A DNA stretch of 64,000 nt from Magnetovibrio sp. PR-2 (GCF_036689815.1 NZ_JBAHUR010000013.1:1-64000); one strand, 5' to 3'. Positions 41,978-51,077 are shown, counted from the stretch's first letter. Numbers and translations are program-made. The notes: generated from the sequence alone by a model not told the origin.

Positions 41978-42763
41978 ATGAGAAGCTTCACACAAGCCCC
42001 GATCCTGCCGTTTGTTTTTGCCCTTGGTTTGCTGAGCACCGCCGCGCATGCCCAAGACGCCAAAATGGAAGCCAAAACACGCTACCAAACGTGCATGGAA
42101 CAAATCGCCCAAAACCCCGAAGCCGCGTTCGACGCCGCCACCCATTGGGAAGGTTTGGGCGGCGGCCATCCGGCGCGCCACTGCGCCTTGGCCGCGCTCA
42201 TCGCCATTGGGCATTTTGTCGAAGCGGCCCAGGGTTTGGAAAAGCTCGCAGACCAAGTCAACGCGGACGGCAGTTTTAAAGCCATGCTGTTGGTGCAAAG
42301 TTCGCGGGCCTGGATTGGTGCACAAAACTTCGCCCGCGCCGAATCCGCGGCTGATGCGGCCATCGGTCTCAGCCCCAAAATGGCCGGGGCGTACTTCATG
42401 CGCGCGCAAGCCTTGGGCTTGCAAGGCAACTACACCAAAGCCGTGGCCGATTTGACCTTCGTTTTAAACACCGCACCGGGCCAGCCCGATGCGTTGGTGC
42501 TGCGCGGCTCGGCGTATCGGCAGATGGGCAAGCTCGACCTCGCCTTGACCGATTTGAACCGAGCGTTAGAGCTGTCTCCCAACTTAATCGAAGGCTTGTT
42601 GGAACGCGGCATCGTCTATTGGCTGCTGGGCCGCCATGACCCCGCACGCACGGATTGGCAAAAACTCATGGATCTCGCCCCCAAAAGCCCCGCCGCAAAA
42701 TCGGCGGAAACCAACCTGCACAAGCTTAATTCCGGCATCGATCCCAACAAACCTGCCGAATAA
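41978..42763 (+). CDS. periplasmic TPR protein
   Basis: The 261-residue product has a signal peptide (MRSFTQAPILPFVFALGL ... AHAQ) and then about six tetratricopeptide helices pairs. The clearest are SAADAAIGLSPKMAGAYFMRAQALGLQ, then YTKAVADLTFVLNTAPGQPDALVLRG and LDLALTDLNRALELSPNLIEG. TPR domains bind partner proteins. ATG at 41978 is chosen because the signal peptide starts there; a frame extension to 41942 has no support. It is divergent from the epimerase gene by 49 bases. The partner is unknown. Confidence 0.8.
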   Translation: MRSFTQAPILPFVFALGLLSTAAHAQDAKMEAKTRYQTCMEQIAQNPEAAFDAATHWEGLGGGHPARHCALAALIAIGHFVEAAQGLEKLADQVNADGSFKAMLLVQSSRAWIGAQNFARAESAADAAIGLSPKMAGAYFMRAQALGLQGNYTKAVADLTFVLNTAPGQPDALVLRGSAYRQMGKLDLALTDLNRALELSPNLIEGLLERGIVYWLLGRHDPARTDWQKLMDLAPKSPAAKSAETNLHKLNSGIDPNKPAE

Positions 42764-42826
42764 CTGGAAATCCAACCCCGGCACCCTTATATTAGAAAAA
42801 AATCAAGTAAGCAGGATGCCTTCACC

Positions 42827-43366
42827 ATGAATTCTCACCTGGAAACGCCGGACTTCCCCTTGAACCCAACCGAGGGAGACGACGGGCCCGGTCTGCGTCA
42901 GGCCCATGAGATCGGCTGCGGTGCTGTGGTGATTCGCACCACGCCAGACGGCCAAATGGTGTGCCTGAAGCTGGACCGTATCGGCAAAGAGTATGTGCAT
43001 CACTACCTGATCCCGCTCTCACCGCGACCCAGTGAGAACTTAGAGCTGATCTACATCGATCCCGAAGACATGCTGTTCGATTGCTTTGCGACCCTGGACA
43101 TTTCCTATGGCGAGCAGAAGCCGGGACAAACCATCCCAGAAGCGGGGCATGCGTTCGAAAACCATAAGGGCTTTTACATCAAAGTCCTGGACGATCCGAA
43201 AACGCAAAAAATGTTCGGCTTCGTCGATCCCACCACGGGCTTGGTGTGCATCCGCCAAGAGCGCAAAATCAAAGCCATCCACCCCGATTGGGATGCGAAG
43301 GCGAAGATTGGCGATGAGGTTGTTGATTTTGGCGACTTGTTAGAGCGGTTTGCAGCCCAGTTTTAA
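42827..43366 (+). CDS. conserved-looking protein of unknown function
   Basis: I do not recognise this 179-residue soluble protein. It is acidic, has no signal peptide or membrane helix, and begins with a Pro/Asp-rich tail (TPDFPLNPTEGDDGPG). A beta-rich central part follows (CGAVVIRTTPDGQMVCLKLD, LELIYIDPEDMLFDCFATL). The C-terminal half has GFYIKVLDDPKTQKMFGFVD, then RQERKIKAIHPDWDAK. AGGA lies about 10 bases before the ATG. It follows the TPR gene by 63 bases and may share its transcript. Confidence 0.65.
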   Translation: MNSHLETPDFPLNPTEGDDGPGLRQAHEIGCGAVVIRTTPDGQMVCLKLDRIGKEYVHHYLIPLSPRPSENLELIYIDPEDMLFDCFATLDISYGEQKPGQTIPEAGHAFENHKGFYIKVLDDPKTQKMFGFVDPTTGLVCIRQERKIKAIHPDWDAKAKIGDEVVDFGDLLERFAAQF

Positions 43367-43368
43367 AA

Positions 43369-43503
43369 ATCCAAATCACTGTAATGCTTTGGCGGCGGCA
43401 CGCCCGGGGTGTGGGGCTTACCCCACATATGAATCCGGGTGGGCCTTTGCTCAGAAATCCAAATCGCTGTAATGTTTGGGCGGTGGCACGCCCGGGATGT
43501 GGT
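43369..43503 (-). repeat. duplicated 3' end of the GST gene
   Basis: About 48 bases at 43369-43416 nearly repeat 43453-43500. Both encode, on the minus strand, PGVPPPKHYSDLDF then a stop. The functional GST ends with the right-hand copy. The left-hand copy is a short remnant of a duplicated or lost GST gene, or of a slipped 84-bp tandem duplication. Confidence 0.75.
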
Positions 43504-44119
43504 CGTGTAACAGCGTGCGAAAACTCGGGCGTGATTTGATCCGTGCGTACCAGTCCTTGGCCAGCGGAAAATCCGCCCACGGCACATCGCCCAGATAATC
43601 GACGCACGACAGATGCGCCCCCGCCGTGATGTCGGCTAAGCTAAACATGTCGCCCGCCAGCCACGTGCGGCGTTCCACCAGATAGGAGACGTAGGCCAAG
43701 TGGTGCTGTATGTTCATTTTGCCCGCACGAATGGCCGTGCTGTCGGGTGAGCCAAGGCCCAAAAAGCGTTTCATCACCTTTTCACCGACCAGATTTCGCC
43801 CCACTTCGCGCTCAAACTTGATGTCGAACCAGGCACACAGACGCCGGATCTCGGCACGCTCTAAGGGGTTCAGGCCCAACAGGGGCGGTTCGGAATGAAC
43901 TTCGTTGAGGTATTCGGCGATCACTTGGCCGCCGGAAAAGGTCGTGCCGTTGGTTTCCACCAAAACAGGCACCTCGCCTGCGGGATTGAGACGCAAAAAG
44001 GCTTCCCGGCGTTCCCAGGTTTTTTCGACCTCCATGTCGAATTCCTGCTTTTTCTCCCCCAAAACCACACGCACTTTGCGGCACTGCGGGTCCAGCCAAT
44101 TGTGATAGAGCCTTTGCAT
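43451..44119 (-). CDS. glutathione S-transferase
   Basis: The 222-residue enzyme has the thioredoxin-like N-domain (residues 1-80; opening MQRLYHNWLDPQCRKVRVVLGEK, cis-Pro block AGEVPVLVE and the glutathione-binding SGGQVIAEYL in place of the usual ES-x-I) and a helical C-domain with the capping D in LADITAGAHLSCVDYLGDV. It conjugates or reduces substrates with glutathione. The start at 44119 is preferred over 44140, because the N-terminal strand starts there. A remnant copy of its 3' end lies just downstream. Confidence 0.88.
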   Translation of the reverse strand: MQRLYHNWLDPQCRKVRVVLGEKKQEFDMEVEKTWERREAFLRLNPAGEVPVLVETNGTTFSGGQVIAEYLNEVHSEPPLLGLNPLERAEIRRLCAWFDIKFEREVGRNLVGEKVMKRFLGLGSPDSTAIRAGKMNIQHHLAYVSYLVERRTWLAGDMFSLADITAGAHLSCVDYLGDVPWADFPLAKDWYARIKSRPSFRTLLHDHIPGVPPPKHYSDLDF

Positions 44120-44265
44120 AAAATCCTTATACACCACCAATCGTTAACGTTCATATACGCAATACTGCGGGTGTAACCTTCTTGCGTTCAGGGCGAATAA
44201 GACCATGAAACCGCCTTAAAGTCTGCCCACATTACAATTATTCAAAATTTTGCGGAGCCCGCCCC

Positions 44266-45231
44266 ATGCTGATTAAAATCCCGAAGTCCTGGAGCCTCAA
44301 AGAATCCGACGCCACGCCCCAAAGTATTTACAAAGAGCGTCGCAAATTTATGAAGGGCACCGCCGCCGCCATCACGGGCGGCATCGCCGGGTCTCTCATC
44401 GGCCCCGAAGCCTTCGCCGCCTGGGTGCGCGGTGAGAAGCTCCCCCATATGGTCAATGAAAAGTATCTGCTGGACCAAGAACAGCTGACCAAGTTTGACG
44501 ACGTTATTCAATACAACAACTTCTACGAATTCGGCACCGGCAAGGGCGATCCGGTGGAAAACGCCAAGGACTTCCAGACCAAGCCCTGGACCATTGAAAT
44601 TGCCGGAGAAGTCGCCAATCCCGGCACCTATGATGTGGAAGACTTGCTCAAACCGCACAAGACAGAACAGCGCGTCTATCGCCACCGCTGTGTGGAAACC
44701 TGGTCCATGGTGGTGCCGTGGCTGGGCGTTCCCTTGGCCGACATCATCAAGCGCTTAGAGCCCACTTCGCGAGCCAAGTATGTGGCGTTCGAAACGCTGT
44801 ATGACCCCAAACGCATGCCCGGCCAAAATCGCCGCGTGTTGCAGTGGCCCTATGTGGAAGGCCTGCGCCTGGACGAAGCCATGAACCCGCTGACCTTCAT
44901 GGCGACGGGGGTGTATGACGAGATCATGCCGCCGCAAAACGGCGCGCCGATTCGCCTGATCGTGCCGTGGAAGTATGGCTTCAAGGGCATCAAATCCATC
45001 GTGAAAATCACCTTCACCGAAGACGAACCGCCGACGTCGTGGAACCGGTCTGCGCCGCACGAATACGGCTTTTATGCCAACGTGAACCCGGACGTCTCAC
45101 ACCCACGCTGGTCCCAGGCCAAGGAACGGCGCATCGGCAGTTTCTTCAAGCAACCCACCGCCAAATTCAACGGCTATGGCGAAGAGGTGGCAAGCCTTTA
45201 TACTGGCATGGACTTGGCGAAATTTTACTGA
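44266..45231 (+). CDS. msrP: MsrP, periplasmic methionine-sulfoxide reductase catalytic subunit
   Basis: The 321-residue molybdoenzyme carries a twin-arginine export signal (ERRKFMKG at about 25-32) and the MPT-binding Cys in RHRCVETWSMVVPW. It repairs oxidised methionine in envelope proteins. Its partner MsrQ is encoded next, with a one-base overlap (TGATG). That fits the other oxidative-stress genes in this window, though no RpoE-type site lies upstream here. Confidence 0.95.
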   Translation: MLIKIPKSWSLKESDATPQSIYKERRKFMKGTAAAITGGIAGSLIGPEAFAAWVRGEKLPHMVNEKYLLDQEQLTKFDDVIQYNNFYEFGTGKGDPVENAKDFQTKPWTIEIAGEVANPGTYDVEDLLKPHKTEQRVYRHRCVETWSMVVPWLGVPLADIIKRLEPTSRAKYVAFETLYDPKRMPGQNRRVLQWPYVEGLRLDEAMNPLTFMATGVYDEIMPPQNGAPIRLIVPWKYGFKGIKSIVKITFTEDEPPTSWNRSAPHEYGFYANVNPDVSHPRWSQAKERRIGSFFKQPTAKFNGYGEEVASLYTGMDLAKFY

Positions 45232-45851
45232 TGAGCACCCACACCCCAACCATGCCCCGAACCGCTTTTCGCATCCCCTACCGAACCACCTGGTGGCTGG
45301 TGTTCGCTTTGATGGCGACACCGCTGGTATGGCTGATTGTGCAAGCGTTCACAGGCGGGCTTGGCGCCAACCCCATTGAAGCCATCAACCGCTTTTTGGG
45401 CGACTGGGCATTGCGTATGTTGCTGGTTGTTTTGGCCGCAACCCCGCTCAAAATTCTGTTCGGTTGGGTCTGGCCCGTGCGCCTGCGCCGCATGTTGGGA
45501 CTGTGGTCATTTGTGTACGTGTTTTTGCACATCACCAACTACGTCGCCATTGATCAGTTCTTTGCCTGGGGTGACATTTGGCAAGATATTTTGAAGCGCA
45601 AGTTCATCACGGTCGGCATGGTGGCGTTCGTGATCTTGACGGCATTAGCCGCAACGTCTTGGAACGGGGCCATCCGCCGCATGGGGGCAAGGTCATGGAA
45701 AAAGCTCCACAAGCTGGTCTACGCAGCCGCGGTGTTGGGATGCTTGCATTACGTCTGGATGGTCAAGGCCGACTTGCGTGAGCCGTTGATCCATTTAGGT
45801 GTTTTGGGTGTGCTGTTGACTGTTCGCGTTTATCACCAAGCTACACGCTAA
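45231..45851 (+). CDS. msrQ: MsrQ, heme membrane subunit of the MsrPQ system
   Basis: The 206-residue protein has about six membrane helices and the heme-ligand histidines expected for MsrQ (FVYVFLHITNYVAID, KKLHKLVYAAAVLGCLHYVW). It passes electrons from the quinone pool to MsrP. ATG at 45231 overlaps the MsrP stop. A longer in-frame reading back to 44967 runs antiphase inside msrP and is not real. Its stop overlaps the convergent unknown gene by 4 bases. Confidence 0.93.
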   Translation: MSTHTPTMPRTAFRIPYRTTWWLVFALMATPLVWLIVQAFTGGLGANPIEAINRFLGDWALRMLLVVLAATPLKILFGWVWPVRLRRMLGLWSFVYVFLHITNYVAIDQFFAWGDIWQDILKRKFITVGMVAFVILTALAATSWNGAIRRMGARSWKKLHKLVYAAAVLGCLHYVWMVKADLREPLIHLGVLGVLLTVRVYHQATR

Positions 45852-46918
45852 CGATCTTGCAAAAACCCGCCAACGTTGGTGTAGGTGTTCCCCGCAACCC
45901 CACGATAACCTGCATACGCTGTCATGAACGCATCGTTCAGCGCCTGCCCTGCGGCAAAGTTCAGCGCCTGTTGATCGTGCGGGTTCGCTGGCGCCAGGCC
46001 ATAGTTCTGGAACACCTGATCCACTTGGCCATCAAAAGCGACTTGGGTCAGGCCGCCCAAACCTCCAGCGTTTGCCAATGCCGTGTCAAATGCCATCACG
46101 GCTAAGATACAACGATATGTGCCAAAACTAATGCTGGACCGATTGGCCCCTCCATTCCAAGCAACGCGGGGCGGCTCACCGCCTTCGCCTTGACCCAAGG
46201 CGAACTCTTCCCACATGGGTGCAAAGGTCGCCTGCATTCCCAAACCACCAACAGCGCCCAATATTGCGGCGCGTATGCCTGCATAGGTGGCCGGGTTGTT
46301 GCGCATATAAACAATCAATGAATCTGGCTTGCCGACCGTGCCCGGGGCAGACACTTTGAAATGGCCGATGTCAGCATTTCCGTCCAGAACCGGACACATG
46401 GCTGCGACTGCGGCAGCAATGTTTTGCGGCAAGATGTTGAAGGCGATGCGCCAGTTATTGTTTTCAACGCGCCCGCCCGTTGCATAGACATGCAGATAAG
46501 CACCCATTGCCCGTTGGGCATTGTGCGACAACGCAGCCGGTTGCGGATTGGCGACCAGACCACATGTGAGCCAAGTGATGGTCTCCCACCATTCCCAATC
46601 GGCCCAGGCTTGGTATTCTGTCGCTAAGTTCGCGGCGTTCAACACAGGCCATGCACCGTTGCGCTGGCGCCGAATTTGACGCCCCGCACCAACGGCAGTG
46701 AATATCCCCTGCATTTGCAAATACAGCGCCCTGTTTTGCAACGCGACCTTTGGCGGCAACGCCGGGTCCAGCGAAGGCGTGTAACAATTGTCGTATAACA
46801 ATGTCTTGGCCTTATGCCGGAAAGTCCCTCCAGCATTTGCCGGATTGGACAGTTGATTCCAAGCACACGTCTTAAACAAAGCAAAAGATGCTGCCGACGT
46901 ACGGGGTGCACGAGCCAT
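45848..46918 (-). CDS. unknown protein, weakly HopA1-like
   Basis: The 356-residue soluble protein has no signal or membrane helix. Residues about 145-275 run as an amphipathic strand (NWRIAFNILPQNIAAAVAAM), then GHFKVSAPGTVGKPDSLIVYM, a helix, and later ISFGTYRCILAVMAF. The order of an HFK-type strand, an (x)PDS(x)VVY strand and an SFGxxRC helix recalls the HopA1 effector family, which also occurs in class V lanthipeptide synthases. Resemblance is by eye and weak. It is the last gene of a three-gene minus-strand operon (48009 to 45848) that has no known partner. A biosynthetic or toxin role is possible. Confidence 0.45.
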   Translation of the reverse strand: MARAPRTSAASFALFKTCAWNQLSNPANAGGTFRHKAKTLLYDNCYTPSLDPALPPKVALQNRALYLQMQGIFTAVGAGRQIRRQRNGAWPVLNAANLATEYQAWADWEWWETITWLTCGLVANPQPAALSHNAQRAMGAYLHVYATGGRVENNNWRIAFNILPQNIAAAVAAMCPVLDGNADIGHFKVSAPGTVGKPDSLIVYMRNNPATYAGIRAAILGAVGGLGMQATFAPMWEEFALGQGEGGEPPRVAWNGGANRSSISFGTYRCILAVMAFDTALANAGGLGGLTQVAFDGQVDQVFQNYGLAPANPHDQQALNFAAGQALNDAFMTAYAGYRGVAGNTYTNVGGFLQDR

Positions 46919-46927
46919 GGTTCTTTC

Positions 46928-47443
46928 CTATTCTATCGAATCGTCATCGTCTTCGGGAACGTTCGGCGCATTTTCGCCGTCTGCATCCATACGTTGGATA
47001 TCCCACGTCGGCTGATCCTCTGACGGTTCATCATCCGCCATCAAACCTTCGATGTTGCCGCAAAACGTTTGGTCCACCACAGCGAGCTTCGCCGCCAAGG
47101 CTTTCAGCTTTGGCTGATCGAGCGTGGCGACTTTAGCGCTTTGGATATAGGTGATGTCTTGTTGTTCCACCGTGGGGAAAATGGCGGACGTCGCTTGTAT
47201 GGTTGCGTTGAGTTTTTTACCCAACAATTTCACTGCGGCTTGCTCGCTTTGCGAAAGCTCTTTTTTCGCCGCATTAATTTTTGCGATCTCAGCATCGATC
47301 TCTTGAAAAACGTCTTTGAGTTTCGCAAGTGCTTGATCAACAGCCTGGGTGTCGCGAAACGGGGGAACGCCTTTCAAAATCAAGCTCGCTTGGCTGCGAT
47401 ACTGATCGACATAAACTTGGTACTGGTCGGTTAAACTGCTCAC
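46928..47443 (-). CDS. unknown coiled-coil protein with acidic tail
   Basis: The product is 171 residues from GTG at 47443, which has GGAGAGG 5 bases upstream; a TTG at 47473 is the alternative. Residues about 45-85 form a coiled coil (KLKDVFQEIDAEIAKINAAKKELSQSEQAA). The C-terminus is strongly acidic (DADGENAPNVPEDDDDSIE), which suggests charge-based binding. One Cys is present (TFCGNIEG). No family is recognised. It lies 9 bases before the HopA1-like gene, so the two are co-transcribed. Confidence 0.6.
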   Translation of the reverse strand: MSSLTDQYQVYVDQYRSQASLILKGVPPFRDTQAVDQALAKLKDVFQEIDAEIAKINAAKKELSQSEQAAVKLLGKKLNATIQATSAIFPTVEQQDITYIQSAKVATLDQPKLKALAAKLAVVDQTFCGNIEGLMADDEPSEDQPTWDIQRMDADGENAPNVPEDDDDSIE

Positions 47444-47535
47444 GCGCCCTCTCCATTGGATGAATGGACGCAAAGATCATTCCTGCATCCATGAAAGAGA
47501 CGCACTGAATTCGGTTTTGTGAATGTGGACGGCGA

Positions 47536-48009
47536 TCAGTCCCGACGCGCAACCTTCGCAGCGGGTTTGGCGTCTTGTGCCAACTCAGGCGCGGGGGCAG
47601 GGGCAGCCGCAGGGGCCGTGTCATTGGTCACAGCCATATATTCGCGAATGTCTTTTTCATTCAGACCAATGGTCAGCGCCAAAGAGCCTTTGTGTTGCTG
47701 CAAATACTTTTGACCTTTGCGCGGCAGTGGAATGTTGAGCCCGCGGCACATGTTGATCATGGCCTCTAAAATTTGTTGTTCGTTGAGGTTCAGGCGATAG
47801 ACGTTGCTGGGGGCTTTTGACTGATAGTTCAACACAGCCTTAAAACCGGTCGAAGAATCCGTGGTGCCCGCCATATTTTCGGGATCAAGAATGTTGAAGC
47901 TATCAACTTGGGAAGCAGACACATTGAGATTTTGCTCTTTGGCGTACGTATGAAACGCCAACTTGAGCTCTTGCTGTGAAAAAATCAATTTGCGCACGTC
48001 TAGCGGCAT
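47536..48009 (-). CDS. unknown protein with Ala/Pro-rich tail
   Basis: The 157-residue soluble protein has AGGGAGAAATGGCGCT just before its ATG (good AGGGAGA ribosome site). The N-terminal half is helical then beta (MPLDVRKLIFSQQELKLAFH). A block NEQQILEAMINMCRGLNIPLPRKGQKYLQQHKGSLALTIG follows, and the end is a disordered Ala/Pro/Glu linker (TAPAAAPAPAPELA) then Lys/Arg. The motif RGLNIPLPRKGQKYL could be a small nucleic-acid or protein-binding turn. I recognise no family. First gene of the unknown operon, 105 bases after polA on the same strand. Confidence 0.6.
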   Translation of the reverse strand: MPLDVRKLIFSQQELKLAFHTYAKEQNLNVSASQVDSFNILDPENMAGTTDSSTGFKAVLNYQSKAPSNVYRLNLNEQQILEAMINMCRGLNIPLPRKGQKYLQQHKGSLALTIGLNEKDIREYMAVTNDTAPAAAPAPAPELAQDAKPAAKVARRD

Positions 48010-48114
48010 AGCGCCATTTCTCCCTTTGGGAACCCCTCCCCAATTCGATCCGGTATATTAGGCCATATACACAAGCGGCGCCATCTATCTCAAAGTATGG
48101 GATGAATTGCCGGT

Positions 48115-50880
48115 TTAATGGGCCTCATCCCAGTTCTCGCCCACGCCCGCATCGACCACCAACGGAACGTCCAGGCTTGCCGCACTTTCCATGACCTCTT
48201 TGACCAAGGCTTGGGTGGCGTCGACCTCTGCGTCGGGCACTTCGAAGATCAGTTCGTCGTGCACCTGCAACAGCATTTTGGCGCTCAAATCCGCAGCCTT
48301 TAAGGCGTCGGGCACGCGCACCATGGCGCGTTTGATAATGTCGGCTGCACCGCCTTGGATGGGGGCGTTGATGGCGGCGCGCTCCGCAAAGCCGCGCCGC
48401 ATGCCTTTATCATTTATGCCGTTCACATGGCATTTGCGCCCAAACAGCGTGGTGACAAAGTTGTTGTCTTTGGCGAACTGGATGGTTTCGTCCATATACG
48501 TTCGTATGCCGGGGAACTTGGTGAAATACGCTTTGATGTAGTCGCTGGCTTCCCCGCGCCCGATGTCCAACTGACGCGCCAGACCGAACGCAGAAATGCC
48601 ATAGATGATGCCGAAGTTGATGGCTTTGGCGTTGCGCCGAACCATGGGGTCCATGCCTTCGATGGGCACCCCGAAAACTTCCGCCGCGGTCATGGCGTGA
48701 ATGTCTTGGTCGGCGTGAAACGCGTCTTTCAGCGCACCGATGTCGGCCACGTGTGCCAACAGGCGTAGCTCGATTTGGGAATAGTCGGCGCTGATCAATT
48801 TGTGCCCCGGCTCCGCCACAAAAGCTTTGCGGATTTTGCGGCCCTCTTCGGTGCGGATGGGAATGTTTTGCAAGTTGGGGTCCGACGACGCCAACCGTCC
48901 CGTGGATGTGGCGGCCATAGAGAACGACGTGTGCACCCGCCCGGTCTTGGGATTGATCTGTTTGATCAAAGCATCGGTGTAGGTGCTTTTGAGTTTGGCG
49001 AGTTGGCGCCAATCCAAAACACGTGCAGGCAGTTCGTGGCCCTCGGCGGCCAAACCTTCCAACACGTCCGCGCCGGTGGCATAAGCCCCGGTCTTGCCCT
49101 TCTTGCCGCCTTCGAGCCCCATTTTATCAAACAGGATTTCACCCAACTGTTTGGGTGAGCCGATGTTGAAGTCTTGATCCGCGATTTTGTGGATTTCGAT
49201 TTCCAAATCGCCCAGACGTTTGTCGAAATCGTCGGACAGTCGTTTGAGCTCTTGCGCGTCGGCCTTGATGCCAAAGCTTTCCATTTGGGCCAACACCGGG
49301 ATCAGGGGGCGTTCCAAGGTCTCGTAGACTGTCGCCATCTGCTCGCCCGCCACGCGGGGTTTGAGCATCTTGTACAAACGGCACGTGATGTCGGCGTCTT
49401 CCGCCGCGTAGTCCCGTGCTTTGTCCAGCTCCACATGATCGAAGGTCACTTGGGATTTTCCAGTGCCTGCGACGTCTTTAAACTTGATGGTCTCAACACC
49501 CAAATGCAGGCGCGCCAGCTCGTCCATGCCATGACCGTGCAGACCGCCTTCCAGCACGTACGAAATCACCATGGTGTCGTCCACGGGGCTAAGCTCGATG
49601 CCGCAGTTGGCCAAAATCACCATGTCGTATTTGAGGTTCTGCCCGACCTTTAGCACCCCTGGGTCTTCCAGCATGGGCTTCAAAAGCTCCAACGCACGCG
49701 CCATAGGGATTTGTTCGGGAACGTCTGCGTCGCCGCCACCGCCCAAAAGATCGCCTTGGGCCGGGGCCCCTTTGTGGGACAGCGGGATATAGCAAGCTTT
49801 GCCGGGTGTCACGCACAACGACACACCCACCAGCTCGGCGGCCATAGCGTCCAGGGACGTGGTTTCCGTATCGACTGCGACAAAGCCCGCATCTTGAGCT
49901 TGGGCGATCCAGGGTTTCAGATCGTCTTCGGTTTGCACCAAGGTGTATTCGGTTTCAGCCACTTGGGGGACTTCGGCTGCACCCGCTTTTTCCGCCGCAC
50001 CGTTGCCGTTGTCGCCGATGGACACACCTTGGGCGTCGATTTTTTTCACCAAGGACGTGAAGTTTTGTTCGTTCAAGAACGTCACCAACGTTTTGACGTC
50101 GGGTTCTTGCACTTCAAATTCAGACAGGGCGAGTTCCACCGGAACGTTGCGTTCCAACGTCACCAGTTGTTTGGAGACGCGCGCATTGTCGGCCTGTTCA
50201 ATCAGGCGTTCGCGCCGTTTGGTCTGTTTGATGTTGGGCGCGTTTTCCAACACGCGTTCCAAATCGCCGTATTCGTTGACCAGCTGCGCAGCGGTTTTGG
50301 GTCCGATGCCTTCCACGCCCGGCACGTTGTCCGCACTGTCCCCAGCAAGCGCTTGCACGTCAATCACCCGGTCCGGCCCGACGCCGAACTTTTCCATCAC
50401 TTCGTCAGGCCCGATGGTGCGGTTTTTCATGGCGTCGAACATTTGCACGCCGTCGCCCACCAGCTGCATCAAATCCTTATCGCTGGACACAATGGTGACT
50501 TTGGCCCCAGCTTCACGGGCTTGGCGGGCATAGGTGGCGATCAGATCGTCGGCCTCATAGCCTTCCATATCTACGGGCTTTAGCCCCAGTGCTCGTGTCG
50601 CGTCACGCACCAGATCAAACTGCGGAATCAAATCATCCGGCGGTGGCGGGCGATGGGCTTTGTAGTCGGGGTAAATGTCTGAACGAAACGTCTTGCGCGC
50701 GCGGTCGAACACCACGGCAATATGATCCGCGTCGCTGTCGTCCAACAACTTCATCAACATGGTGGTAAAGCCATAAACCGCATTGGTCGGCGTCCCGTCG
50801 GGGCGCGATAAGTGGTGCTTAATGGCAAAGTAGGCGCGGAAAATGAACCCCGAGCCGTCGATCAAATAGACGTGTTTCAT
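48115..50880 (-). CDS. polA: DNA polymerase I
   Basis: The 921-residue enzyme has all three modules: 5' nuclease (1-290; IDGSGFIFRAYFA, VFDRARKTFRSDIYPDYKAHR), 3'-5' exonuclease (about 330-510; FVAVDTETTSLDAM with both catalytic acids, then the NLKYDMVIL and DAAEDADI motifs), and polymerase A (about 540-921; motif A SADYSQIELRLLAH, motif B RRNAKAINFGIIYG, motif C LLQVHDELIFE). It is somewhat shorter than E. coli Pol I but complete. ATG at 50880 matches the family start; an extension to 50958 is unsupported. It fills gaps, removes primers and aids repair. Confidence 0.96.
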   Translation of the reverse strand: MKHVYLIDGSGFIFRAYFAIKHHLSRPDGTPTNAVYGFTTMLMKLLDDSDADHIAVVFDRARKTFRSDIYPDYKAHRPPPPDDLIPQFDLVRDATRALGLKPVDMEGYEADDLIATYARQAREAGAKVTIVSSDKDLMQLVGDGVQMFDAMKNRTIGPDEVMEKFGVGPDRVIDVQALAGDSADNVPGVEGIGPKTAAQLVNEYGDLERVLENAPNIKQTKRRERLIEQADNARVSKQLVTLERNVPVELALSEFEVQEPDVKTLVTFLNEQNFTSLVKKIDAQGVSIGDNGNGAAEKAGAAEVPQVAETEYTLVQTEDDLKPWIAQAQDAGFVAVDTETTSLDAMAAELVGVSLCVTPGKACYIPLSHKGAPAQGDLLGGGGDADVPEQIPMARALELLKPMLEDPGVLKVGQNLKYDMVILANCGIELSPVDDTMVISYVLEGGLHGHGMDELARLHLGVETIKFKDVAGTGKSQVTFDHVELDKARDYAAEDADITCRLYKMLKPRVAGEQMATVYETLERPLIPVLAQMESFGIKADAQELKRLSDDFDKRLGDLEIEIHKIADQDFNIGSPKQLGEILFDKMGLEGGKKGKTGAYATGADVLEGLAAEGHELPARVLDWRQLAKLKSTYTDALIKQINPKTGRVHTSFSMAATSTGRLASSDPNLQNIPIRTEEGRKIRKAFVAEPGHKLISADYSQIELRLLAHVADIGALKDAFHADQDIHAMTAAEVFGVPIEGMDPMVRRNAKAINFGIIYGISAFGLARQLDIGRGEASDYIKAYFTKFPGIRTYMDETIQFAKDNNFVTTLFGRKCHVNGINDKGMRRGFAERAAINAPIQGGAADIIKRAMVRVPDALKAADLSAKMLLQVHDELIFEVPDAEVDATQALVKEVMESAASLDVPLVVDAGVGENWDEAH

Positions 50881-50897
50881 ATCCCCGCCGTCTCGCC

Positions 50898-51077
50898 CTA
50901 GTGGGCTTCGACTTTGGCGTTGGGATCCAGCTCGAACTGTTTGGAACAGTAGGGGCATTCCGCCTTGTGGGTGACGGAATCGATTTTCACATACACACGC
51001 GGGTGGCCGCCAACAGCGTTGTCGCCGTCGCAGGCAACGGTGGAGGTGGTCACAATGGTTGGTGCCGCGTCAGTCAT
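50898..51077 (-). CDS. small CHCC zinc-finger protein
   Basis: The 59-residue protein (from MTDAAP) has a zinc-finger of the CHCC kind with ligands in ACDGDNAVGGHPRVY and ECPYCSKQF, related to the NDUFS6 accessory subunit of complex I. Alphaproteobacteria often carry this gene alone. The start is set at 51077, where it follows AGAGGACATCACCC; a longer reading to 51116 is not supported. It ends 18 bases before the polA start and is probably co-transcribed with it. Confidence 0.8.
   Translation of the reverse strand: MTDAAPTIVTTSTVACDGDNAVGGHPRVYVKIDSVTHKAECPYCSKQFELDPNAKVEAH

Noticed and set aside
44967-45230. N-terminal extension of MsrQ
   Set aside because: It runs in another frame through msrP and lacks MsrQ family sequence; the overlap start at 45231 fits the family.
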